Positions 17,813-25,150 of a stretch of DNA of 64,000 nucleotides are shown piece after piece. Under the pieces are notes generated by a model. That model saw only the letters and a list, made by a program, of their open reading frames with translations, had not been told where the DNA came from and ran no database searches. This stretch comes from Pseudoalteromonas sp. SMS1 (GTDB lineage Bacteria; Pseudomonadota; Gammaproteobacteria; Enterobacterales; Alteromonadaceae), in contig NZ_JAKGBI010000004.1 of the NCBI RefSeq assembly GCF_021530565.1, positions 248,001 through 312,000 on the forward strand. The letters run 5' to 3'. Within the stretch, counting starts at the first letter, position 1. Every line of letters starts with the position of its first letter. The position numbers and the translations under genes were made by a program.

Positions 17813-18616
17813 AGTTTCCCCAAGTACTACTTTACTGATAAAACCGTCGGTACTCAGAATCTCTGTTTGAATACCCCAATACTCATAGACGGCCTGAACT
17901 TTCTTTGAAAACCTGCCATCATCAGTAACTAAGATGTCAGCGATAGAGCCATAAATCGCATGACTAACATCATGCATTCTTGAACGGCTGTTTTTGACAG
18001 CTTCGGGTCTATAGCGAATGCTTTCCAGATAACAAAATGTGATTTCAATGCAACGCTCAAATGCGGTGTGTGACTTTAATATTTCTGGATAGTTGAAATC
18101 TCTCAAGCCAACTTGCCTTGCAGACATAGTCGCTAAAAAATCTAAATGAAACCTGCCATTTAAAGCTAGAGAATGCTCCTCCTTCAATAAAAAAGAAGAA
18201 CTTTCATTAGACATTTTTTGTGCCGCTTTACCTGTAGGGTCTGTACTCTTATACAATTCTAGCTGCTCGCTTTCTTGCTGCTCAAGAGGAGGATTTAAAT
18301 GATAGAAATCAATAACTCTTTTGAAGCAGAAGGACGGGTGTTCAATAGTAATATGCATTGGTCTATCCGACCCCGGAAACACCTCTCTATTGCCTGTTAA
18401 CTCAGATATGCTATCTATTTCTTCGAGCACTCTCTGCTTGACCTCTCGGTTACTTGCCGCCATAAAAGGTACTGCAAGTTCTTCCATATGAGCAGGACTA
18501 TATAAAAAACTATTCTTCTTTTTTAACTCTAATATCGCATTGACAAGATCAGAATTTTTTCCTGCTAAATACTCAGACAACACGTTCTGATCCAAATATA
18601 TTTTTTTATTTTCCAT
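17807..18616 (-). CDS. PIN-like nuclease-domain protein (integron cassette gene)
   Basis: A 269-residue soluble protein. It opens MENKKIYLDQNVLSEY with an acidic residue at 9, and near the C-terminus has MHDVSHAIYGSIADILVTDD followed by a GRFSKK helix. The spacing of these acidic residues fits a PIN-like RNase fold. PIN proteins are often toxins or stress RNases; no antitoxin is adjacent, so function is open. The gene fills one cassette: attC-like sites lie at both ends, and its stop codon is within an attC R-box. The ribosome site is weak. Confidence 0.6.
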   Translation of the reverse strand: MENKKIYLDQNVLSEYLAGKNSDLVNAILELKKKNSFLYSPAHMEELAVPFMAASNREVKQRVLEEIDSISELTGNREVFPGSDRPMHITIEHPSFCFKRVIDFYHLNPPLEQQESEQLELYKSTDPTGKAAQKMSNESSSFLLKEEHSLALNGRFHLDFLATMSARQVGLRDFNYPEILKSHTAFERCIEITFCYLESIRYRPEAVKNSRSRMHDVSHAIYGSIADILVTDDGRFSKKVQAVYEYWGIQTEILSTDGFISKVVLGETA

Positions 18617-18646
18617 AATTACTCTTTAACTTTCGTCACAGCTATT

Positions 18647-18688
18647 GCCTAACGCCTCGCGTCCTTATGGTTAAAGCGTTTGTTAGGA
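18647..18688 (-). repeat. Short attC-like site, 42 bp (after DUF4259 cassette)
   Basis: On the minus strand it runs from TCCTAAC (R-box, 18682-18688) to GTTAGGC (18647-18653, a perfect GTTRRRY), with CGC/GCG inner pairing. At 42 bp it is shorter than ordinary attC sites, so it is either minimal or deleted. Confidence 0.6.
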
Positions 18689-18855
18689 CTAGCATTCTTC
18701 AGGGCAGTTAGAGAACTCCCCTTTACGATCAAGCCCTTTAGACCTTTATATGCAAACTCGCTACTAGTTGCAAGCTTCTGACATTGACTTAATCCAATAT
18801 AGTGTCGAAAGTTGGCTCTGTGCCAAACGCAATCGTTCAGTATCATAGTCTATTG

Positions 18856-19278
18856 CTATGCATTTTCTAACTTGGCAATGAGATTACTTTGTATTGCTCT
18901 CCATTTCTCATTAACTCCGTCCTCTACCCAGAGCTCTTGAAGCTCAGAACTTGAAAGTACTTTTTGAACGGCTCTTAGCGCTTGTTTCGCATGCTCTGCT
19001 GTTATTTGAGGCTTACGACCAGTTAGCCAACCTTGCTTGCGATTAAGCCAATTTCGGGCTTCATCTGGCAACAATGTATAATCGTTTGATATCGCCGCTG
19101 CAATGACTTCTGAGGCTGCCAAAGCTTCGCAGCAAATATCTACTTCCAAGTACTCATTCTCATTTAACACCGACTGTATCGGTGACAGTAGAGTATTTAC
19201 CCCTTTTGACTTCTCCAACTCCCATATCCAATCATTGGCACTATCATTGCCAAAATTGTCTTCACTCCATGCACCCAA
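18856..19278 (-). CDS. DUF4259 family protein (integron cassette gene)
   Basis: A 140-residue soluble protein opening (M)GAWSEDNFGNDSANDWIWELE, the DUF4259 signature (GAWG..xFxNDxAxDWxxELE). The middle has EALAASEVIAAAI and LPDEARNWL. The function is unknown; the family is a frequent integron passenger. I chose a TTG start at 19278: it follows GAGGAG by seven bases and places the family's first residue exactly, while the frame opening at 19299 would add seven unrelated residues that include the ribosome site. Confidence 0.75.
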   Translation of the reverse strand: MGAWSEDNFGNDSANDWIWELEKSKGVNTLLSPIQSVLNENEYLEVDICCEALAASEVIAAAISNDYTLLPDEARNWLNRKQGWLTGRKPQITAEHAKQALRAVQKVLSSSELQELWVEDGVNEKWRAIQSNLIAKLENA

Positions 19279-19296
19279 AATAAAACTCCTCTTGTA

Positions 19297-19398
19297 CACA
19301 TAACGTCTTCGTTAATGGGCAAATTTAGTTGGCTAAACTCGTTGGGGAACGAAACACAGCCAACTGTATTTTGTCCCAATTTAATAGGTCGTTATGTG
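19297..19398 (-). repeat. attC-like site, 102 bp (after 111-residue cassette)
   Basis: The ends are CACATAACG and CGTTATGTG, exact inverted copies. Inside, AGTTGGCT/AGCCAACT and TTAAATTGGG/CCCATTAA pair imperfectly, giving the bulged long hairpin expected of attC. Confidence 0.75.
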
Positions 19399-19406
19399 AA
19401 CTTTGC

Positions 19407-19742
19407 TTAAATAAATACATTCTTAATAAAAATAAAAGCAATGATGGTACATAAAGCTGCCAGATATATTTTGAGCTTGGTTTTTAATTTACCCGCAATA
19501 GTTATTTTCGGATTTAGTGAATCATTTTTTCTCTTTAATGCGATTTTTAAAAAGGGAGCCAGCTTCTTTTTGATCAATTTTTCATATACTTTTGCTTCTC
19601 TTAATATCTCTTTTTCTGACTTCGGACCTTCATTAAAGTTTAACTTGGGTGCGAACTCCAAAACCTCTGATTGTGCTTTATAATATTCCAACTTCTCTTC
19701 ATGAGTTAAAAAAGAAATAGTTTCTTCATTTAGTAAATCCAT
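19407..19742 (-). CDS. Hypothetical protein with C-terminal membrane anchor (cassette gene)
   Basis: A 111-residue protein that I do not recognise. A charged N-terminal region with a probable coiled coil (LTHEEKLEYYKAQSEVLEF, SEKEILREAKVYEKLIKKK) precedes one C-terminal transmembrane helix (IYLAALCTIIAFIFI), so it is tail-anchored. It lies between two attC-like sites. The ATG at 19742 has a GAGGTTTTAA leader. Confidence 0.55.
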   Translation of the reverse strand: MDLLNEETISFLTHEEKLEYYKAQSEVLEFAPKLNFNEGPKSEKEILREAKVYEKLIKKKLAPFLKIALKRKNDSLNPKITIAGKLKTKLKIYLAALCTIIAFIFIKNVFI

Positions 19743-19756
19743 TTAAAACCTCAGTT

Positions 19757-19818
19757 CACATAACATGTTTATAGTGAGCGACTCGCGCATTTTTCAACTA
19801 AAGCGTCGCTCGTTATTC
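19757..19818 (-). repeat. attC-like site, 62 bp
   Basis: Minus-strand ends are GAATAAC and GTTATGTG; GAGCGAC and GTCGCTC form the inner stem. It closes a cassette whose body (19819 to ~20100) shows no gene. Confidence 0.65.
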
Positions 19819-20110
19819 TGAATGACTTATTTGTAACAAACCTCTTAACTAATTGCTAGCAATACCAAAATGCAGTGTTTTAGCTTTTACTCAGGAAAAA
19901 AGCGAGCGACAGGGTCGTTTTCCTGACTATGTAAACAATATACTTTGATGAAAATGGACATAAATGGATTAAAGTCGGCCGATGGCTCACAGTCAGAAGC
20001 GGACCTTTAATGCGTGAATCTGAAACTCTGTTGGGTGGCACCTTCGGCTTAACTAATCTGCCTTTTGACGTAGGTCGGGATAAGGCGCGCCGCCATAGGA
20101 CAAAACTTAT
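19819..20110. other. Apparent non-coding cassette body
   Basis: About 290 bp between attC-like elements with no supportable gene on either strand. The only long frame (19880-20206, minus) begins inside the neighbouring attC and is judged spurious. Confidence 0.45.
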
Positions 20111-20226
20111 GAATTTACTTTGAAACAACGCGACCACGAAACTTAACCTTACCACCATAAACACTGACTCAACGATGGAATGAAAAATGCCAAGCGTGAG
20201 AGTCACGCTTAAATGCTTCGTTATAT
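20100..20226 (-). repeat. Degenerate attC-like site (after ASCH cassette)
   Basis: The minus strand begins ATATAACGAAGCATTTAAGC and continues with CACGCTTGGCATTTTTCATT and TCGCGTTG, the left and middle blocks of Vibrio-type attC sites. The closing R-box is not recognisable, so the far end is approximate. Confidence 0.6.
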
Positions 20227-20694
20227 TTATTGTGGGCTCACCAACTTGAAGTGTTCCAACACCAATAGCATATCTTCTGACGGCTTAATATTTAGTTCTT
20301 CACATTCTTTTGAGAAAAAGTCCCAATGAACCTTTCGCCACCAACTTAACGACTTATCGCCCTCACCCTCCGATGCAGCAAACTCTGCGGTAACCTCGTT
20401 GTATTTGCACTTACTCACCGATGTTGTTTCAACAATACAAACAGGCTCACCGTTCCAATTTGTTACGACCATCAAATGCCCTGCTTCAGGCATAGCTTCA
20501 CCTTGCTCGCTATACCAGATGTCTAGGCTACAAGTTGCGGTCTTTTCACCTTTTACAACAAGGTCTGCACAAAGATTTGCGTTGTATTCGTCTGCACAGA
20601 AATACTCTGCGCTAAATGAGGTATATTTTGATGCCACATCAGCGGGCAAGGAACTGAGATATTGTTCTAAAAATGATTGACTTCTTTCATCCAT
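20227..20694 (-). CDS. ASCH domain protein (integron cassette gene)
   Basis: A 155-residue soluble protein. It has the ASCH features: LCADLVVKGEKTATCSLD, then GHLMVVTNWNGEPVCIVETT and SWWRKVHWDFF. ASCH is a PUA-like beta-barrel thought to bind RNA or modified nucleotides. No partner is adjacent. ATG 20694 begins the conserved length; the longer frame to 20805 runs into non-coding sequence. It is flanked downstream by an attC-like site and upstream by an attC end cut by the IS. Confidence 0.8.
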   Translation of the reverse strand: MDERSQSFLEQYLSSLPADVASKYTSFSAEYFCADEYNANLCADLVVKGEKTATCSLDIWYSEQGEAMPEAGHLMVVTNWNGEPVCIVETTSVSKCKYNEVTAEFAASEGEGDKSLSWWRKVHWDFFSKECEELNIKPSEDMLLVLEHFKLVSPQ

Positions 20695-20796
20695 GATTCT
20701 AGCTTTTAAGTTGATTAAAATATAACAATTTAATATCCGACCCATGGGTCGTTTATCTGATTGGTCCAGTTTTAGCACAAATAATAACATGTTGCT

Positions 20797-20821
20797 ACAT
20801 AACACAATTTAATGGCCATGG
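20797..20821 (-). repeat. attC end truncated by insertion sequence
   Basis: The minus-strand sequence CATTAAATTGTGTTATGT repeats the closing half of the neighbouring attC sites, and the IS left end begins directly at 20822. Confidence 0.5.
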
Positions 20822-20890
20822 TGTAACTCCCCCATAAACTGAAATAGTTCATAAGTAGAATTTCTATCAATATAAGAAGGAAATTTTACG

Positions 20891-21157
20891 ATGCGAAAAA
20901 GTAAGTTCACTGAAACACAGATCGTGGGCATGACCAAAGAAGCTGAATCTGCCGCACCCATACTAGAAATACATCGTAAACACGGCGTTGGTCAAAGTAT
21001 GTTTTATAAGTGGCGTTCCAAATATGGTGGGATGGAGGCCTCTGATGTGAAACGTTTAAAAGAGCTTGAAGGTGAAAATCGCAAGCTAAAAGATATATTT
21101 GCGACTCTCAGTTTAAAACATTCAATGCTTGAGGAAATCATCTCAAAAAAGCTGTGA
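20891..21157 (+). CDS. IS3-family OrfA, helix-turn-helix transposase subunit
   Basis: An 88-residue protein with an N-terminal HTH (FTETQIVGMTKEAESAAPIL...FYKWRSKYGG) and a leucine-zipper-like tail (VKRLKELEGENRKLKDIFA). It recognises the IS ends. It appears intact, and overlaps orfB by four bases (ATGA). Confidence 0.9.
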   Translation: MRKSKFTETQIVGMTKEAESAAPILEIHRKHGVGQSMFYKWRSKYGGMEASDVKRLKELEGENRKLKDIFATLSLKHSMLEEIISKKL

Positions 21158-21964
21158 AAACAAGCAGACGCAGAGCCAGAGTCGAACACTTACGAGCACG
21201 GTTTGAGGTTAGCGTGGCATTAGCTTGTTACGTAGCGGGTTTAGGTCGAAGCGTTTATTACTATAAATGCAAGCGACCATCGGATGATGATGTGATTGAT
21301 GCTTTGTTAGCGCTTGTTGAGCGGCACCCTAGGTGGGGCATGCCAAAGCTGATTAAACGACTTAGGCATCAAGGCAAAGTATAGAATAAAAAGCGTGTTG
21401 AGCGAGTGTATAACATGCTTAAACTTAACCTTAGACGAAAAGAAAAACGCCGTGTACCAACACGCACACCGTAGCCATTAGTACCGAGCAAACATAATGA
21501 CTCGTGGTCGATGGATTTTATGAGCGATGCGCTTAGTTACGGACATCGCTTTAGAACACTGAATGTGCTGGATGATTACAACCGCCAAACATTAGCGATT
21601 GAGGGCGATACAAGCCTCACGGCTGAACGCGTTATTCGAGTGTTGGAACGGTTCATTGCATAGTGCGGAAAACCAATAAATTCGAGTGGATAATGGTCCT
21701 GAATTTACATCGAGTGCTCTGGAAAATTGGGCTGCTGAAAAGTGCATAAAACTTGAGTTTATTAAACCAGATAGTCCATATCAGAACGGTTTTGTTGAGC
21801 GATTTAATCGCAGCTATCGAGAAGAAGTATTGGATTTATATCTGTTTGAATCACTTCAGCAAGTTCGTGACATTACAGATGAATGGTTAGATATTTATAA
21901 TTATGAACGGCCTCACGATGCACTAGGAGATCAAACTCCAATGAGCTATCTTGAGACAGCATAA
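21154..21964 (+). pseudogene. IS3-family OrfB transposase, inactivated
   Basis: The integrase-type DDE protein is visible in pieces: HLRARFEVSVALACYVAGLG at the start, WSMDFMSD (first Asp), VDNGPEFTS (second Asp) and GFVERFNRSYREEV (Glu). The frame is broken by three in-frame TAG codons at 21382, 21472 and 21661, and a one-base shift near 21680 before VDNGPEF. All three stops are TAG, fitting C-to-T change of CAG for at least the first two (inference). The element cannot make OrfAB itself. Confidence 0.9.
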
Positions 21965-22193
21965 TTCTACTAATGAGCTGTACTAAAGCTGGGGTAGTTA
22001 CAGTAATTCAATGGTAATAAAATAGTAGATCAACTTTTATGTACCTATTTTGCATTAAATATTACTATCTTTTTCCAGCCAGCAACGACGCTTTTTGACT
22101 CAACTCCAGCGCCAACACCATTGCGCTCACTAAGCAAACACTTGAACTAGCAACATTATTAAATTTCTTGTCTTACCCTCATTTTGATCTATA

Positions 22194-22213
22194 TACTGTA
22201 TATATAAACAGTA
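22194..22213 (+). promoter_or_regulatory. LexA (SOS) box
   Basis: TACTGTATATATAAACAGTA differs from the consensus TACTGTATATATATACAGTA at one position and lies 10 bp before umuD. Confidence 0.93.
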
Positions 22214-22223
22214 TAGGTAACGT

Positions 22224-22637
22224 ATGAAAGTAATACCCATTAAGGCACAAGCGGGCATAACAGGATTTGAGTCTCCCGCAGCCGAATACCGAGAACTAGG
22301 ACTGTCTTTAGATCAATTATTAGTACAACACCCCAATGCAACATTCATTGGGCTGGCCTCTGGCGATTCAATGCAAGGGGTGGGAATCTTCGACGGAGAT
22401 CTACTTGTCGTAGACAGAGCCGTGCAACCACAACAGAATGACGTGATAGTTGCGAATTTTAATAACGAGTTTGTTTGCAAACTTATCGATATGGAAAACA
22501 GGCTATTACGCTCTGCATCTTCCGTGTATTCACCCGTAAAGATCAGCGAGTGCGATAACTTTCAGCTTGAAGGCGTTGTCATAGGCTCAGTGCGCATGCA
22601 CCGCGCCAACTCGGAATTAACGAAATGTATGCACTAG
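22224..22637 (+). CDS. umuD: UmuD, self-cleaving subunit of DNA polymerase V
   Basis: 137 residues, S24 peptidase fold. The catalytic pair is Ser49 (ASGDSMQG) and Lys86 (FVCKLID), spaced 37 apart as in E. coli UmuD (60/97). The N-terminal arm is about ten residues shorter than in E. coli. The expected Cys-Gly cleavage site corresponds to Thr-Gly just before FESPAAEY, with an Ala-Gly a few residues earlier. RecA-stimulated self-cleavage would give UmuD', the partner of UmuC. A LexA box precedes it, and it overlaps umuC by 13 bases. Confidence 0.92.
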   Translation: MKVIPIKAQAGITGFESPAAEYRELGLSLDQLLVQHPNATFIGLASGDSMQGVGIFDGDLLVVDRAVQPQQNDVIVANFNNEFVCKLIDMENRLLRSASSVYSPVKISECDNFQLEGVVIGSVRMHRANSELTKCMH

Positions 22638-23881
22638 TTGATGCCACCTCGTTCTATGCGTCTGCTGAAAAGGTATTTGATCCAAGCATACGTAAAAAGC
22701 CAGTGGTGGTCCTATCGAACAACGATGGCTGTATTGTCGCAGCTTCCCCCGAAGCGAAAAGACTGGGTATCCCCAAATTTGAGCCTTACTTTAAATTGAG
22801 AGACATGCTGCAAAAGAATGGTGTAGTGATTAAATCATCTAACTATGAGCTATATGCAGATCTCTCTGACAAGATGATGAACACCATCAATCAATTCAGT
22901 GATAGCCACTATATTTATTCCATCGATGAGTCATTTTTGAAATTCGACGGCTATAGCGATGTGGTTTCATCCTGGTATGACTATGGCCATTTAATACGGC
23001 GCTCAGTGTGGCGTACAACAAAATTACCCGTCGGGGTAGGCTTTGGCCCTACCCCTACCCTCGCGAAAGTGGCAAATCATGCAGCAAAGAAGCTCCCAAG
23101 TGCAACCGGTGTTGCTGTGATCGATAGTGAGCAAAGTCGCAAGCACATACTATCCCAAATGAGTGTCGGTGACGTGTGGGGCATCGGTAAAAGGCTCACT
23201 AAACAGCTGCACCTATTCGGCGTCGAAACAGCGCTAGACTTGGCTAAGCAAAAACCGCGCTTAATGAGGCAGCAATTTAGCGTTGTGCTCGAGCGCATTG
23301 TTGCAGAACTCAATGGTGAAGCATGTTTATCGTGGGATGAGGTAAAACAACGAAAGAAAGAAGTGTATAGCACTCGCAGCTTTGGTGAACGAGTGACCGA
23401 ACCGTTCTCACTTAAAGCCTCATTAGCTACACACTGTTCTATCGTGACCAAAAAGCTACGCAAACAAAACTCTCTGGCAAAACGTATTGTGATATTTGCG
23501 CACAGCTCACCGCATGAAAATGATTACTACAAAAAGTCATTCATAAAAGAACTTCCTGTTGCCTCAAATGATGCAACCGTATTTGCGAATGCTGTGGAAA
23601 GCGTATTTAGCCAACTATATAAACCGGGCGTGCGATACTATAAAGCCGGTGTAGGCGCAATAGAGCTAGAAGATGATGTATTTCAACAGGCCGATATGTT
23701 TAATCAGTCTCAGGATAAGCCAGCCCTCATGAAGTGCTTAGACGAGATAAATCATCGATATGGTTCCACTGCTGCACGTATTGGTTCTCAGTTGCAGACC
23801 AATAACTGGGAGATGCGCAGAGAGTTTTTGTCTCCACGCTATACGACAAGATGGCCGGACATTCCGGTGATAAAGTGTTAG
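22625..23881 (+). CDS. umuC: UmuC, Y-family DNA polymerase V catalytic subunit
   Basis: 418 residues, full family length. The palm opens MYALVDATSFYASAEKVF with the first catalytic Asp; YSIDESFLKF carries the Asp-Glu pair. HhH-type residues (MSVGDVWGIGKRL) and the little finger follow, ending with the C-terminal domain that binds UmuD'. It performs error-prone synthesis past lesions. Its start lies inside umuD, so they are coupled and share SOS control. The stop overlaps the convergent VOC gene by four bases. Confidence 0.95.
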   Translation: MYALVDATSFYASAEKVFDPSIRKKPVVVLSNNDGCIVAASPEAKRLGIPKFEPYFKLRDMLQKNGVVIKSSNYELYADLSDKMMNTINQFSDSHYIYSIDESFLKFDGYSDVVSSWYDYGHLIRRSVWRTTKLPVGVGFGPTPTLAKVANHAAKKLPSATGVAVIDSEQSRKHILSQMSVGDVWGIGKRLTKQLHLFGVETALDLAKQKPRLMRQQFSVVLERIVAELNGEACLSWDEVKQRKKEVYSTRSFGERVTEPFSLKASLATHCSIVTKKLRKQNSLAKRIVIFAHSSPHENDYYKKSFIKELPVASNDATVFANAVESVFSQLYKPGVRYYKAGVGAIELEDDVFQQADMFNQSQDKPALMKCLDEINHRYGSTAARIGSQLQTNNWEMRREFLSPRYTTRWPDIPVIKC

Positions 23882-24252
23882 TTACCTATAAACTCGGTTA
23901 TTTGCCAAAGCTCACCTGAAGGACCCCATAGAAAAATGACTTTTCCCCAGCGCTCTTCTTGAATTGAGTTATATTTAAAATCAAAACCTTCTATGTTTAC
24001 TATGCGTTCATATGCTTCATTTATGTCTCGCACAGATAATTGGAGCACTAAATTGTTTGCTAAGTCGTGGTTATAAAATCTTTGTAAAAAGAAAAAACAA
24101 TCGCCATTCTCGAATAATGAAAGGTCTTCAGATACATAGTCCATTTTAAAGCCCAGCGCTTGATAAAATGATTGGCTTGTTTCGTAATCTTTGCTCGGAA
24201 TAAACACCCTGATATTGTCTGCTTGCACGGCTTTCTCCTTAACGATTCTCAT
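23878..24252 (-). CDS. VOC family (glyoxalase/bleomycin-resistance-like) protein
   Basis: A single-module VOC protein: NIRVFIPSKDYETSQSFYQA opens the fold, DCFFFLQRF and LVLQLSVRDINEAYERI continue it, and ERWGKVIFLWGPSGELWQI closes it, ending the gene. The substrate is unknown. I chose ATG 24252 (124 residues) because it places the fold normally, although it has no clear ribosome site; the frame is open upstream to 24390 with a further ~46 residues that do not look like VOC sequence. It is convergent with umuC. Confidence 0.7.
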   Translation of the reverse strand: MRIVKEKAVQADNIRVFIPSKDYETSQSFYQALGFKMDYVSEDLSLFENGDCFFFLQRFYNHDLANNLVLQLSVRDINEAYERIVNIEGFDFKYNSIQEERWGKVIFLWGPSGELWQITEFIGN

Positions 24253-24651
24253 TGCATTATGGGTTGTTTTACACTCGTCAAAGGGGTAAAACATAGTCAC
24301 GCCTAGTGCAGCAATATGACCATTTTTGAATTCAAACTTCAAGGGGTCAGCATGGCCTTGACTATTAACGTTGTATCCAGCCCAAAACAACGCCGAATTA
24401 TTATGTTTATATAATGAGCAGCCCAGCCAGAATTAGACACAGCACTTTCATCTGAGTCTTTTAATAGGCCAATGAAGCAGTAAAATGATCACCCCTAAAG
24501 TGCATCGTTTGTCACATCACCAAAAAGAAGATACGGCTCATCCAATTCCCATCGATACGTAATCATTTAACGGCACAAAATAATAGCCCCAAATTAGCAA
24601 CCTAAACGCACAGCCTGCTGTTATTCCGGCTTAGGGAAAGCACATGTTAAG
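24253..24651. other. Region without a supported gene
   Basis: About 400 bp. Apart from the possible N-terminal extension of the VOC frame (up to 24390) I see no gene, tRNA or strong terminator. Confidence 0.4.
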
Positions 24652-24927
24652 TTATACCAGCCCTATTCCTAATCCCAATATCATAATTATGAAATACAAA
24701 GGACCATGATTAAACTTCGTCAGTAACCAAAAATATAAAAATGACAAAACAAAAGAAATCAATGTAGCTAGTGCTATATAAATTAGGCTTGCGCCACTCA
24801 TAAAACCAAAAATCATTGGTACAGTGGCATAAATCCCAGCACATAGTATCGGCTTTTCCGTAATGGCTAGAACTCTTAATAAGGCAAGCAGCAATATTAT
24901 TTTTACAATCAAAATGTGACCTGTCAT
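24652..24927 (-). CDS. Small membrane protein, 91 residues
   Basis: Three hydrophobic segments (VKIILLLALLRVLA, ATVPMIFGFMSG...IYIALATLISFVL and FIIMILGLGIGLV) separated by short charged turns. I do not recognise a family. It starts with ATG and is not in an obvious operon. Confidence 0.5.
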   Translation of the reverse strand: MTGHILIVKIILLLALLRVLAITEKPILCAGIYATVPMIFGFMSGASLIYIALATLISFVLSFLYFWLLTKFNHGPLYFIIMILGLGIGLV

Positions 24928-25150
24928 TGAAAAGTTTCATAGTAGAGGGTTGGGTCGCTCCTTACCCAAAGCCACGCTAAATTTCCTAAATTGCCAGTAT
25001 ATACGCAAACGCCATTTTCCCACCGCCATGCTCATATCGACAATCACGACAGTACGCCAACGCAACTTCAGCAGGCTGTTTAGCTAAGCATTACCTTCCT
25101 TTATACAATTTAAGTTTAACCATAACGTGCTCCTGTTTGGAGTTGTTTGA

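Larger units (their letters stand above)
20822..22002 (+). mobile_element. IS3-family (IS407-like) insertion sequence, decayed
   Basis: Imperfect terminal inverted repeats (left TGTAACTCCCCCATAAACTG, right TGTAACTACCCCAGCTTTAG read inward) enclose orfA and a broken orfB, total 1181 bp. The left flank (catgg) and right flank (gtaat) show no target duplication, which suggests age or rearrangement. The ends share GTAGAATT about 35 bp in. Confidence 0.85.

Noticed and set aside
18649-18846. 65-codon minus-strand frame
   Set aside because: It ends by reading through the short attC-like site, has no recognisable ribosome site and resembles no family; probably spacer DNA of the DUF4259 cassette.
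19880-20206. 108-codon minus-strand frame
   Set aside because: Its N-terminal part is the attC-like sequence of the ASCH cassette, and the remainder shows no domain or ribosome site.
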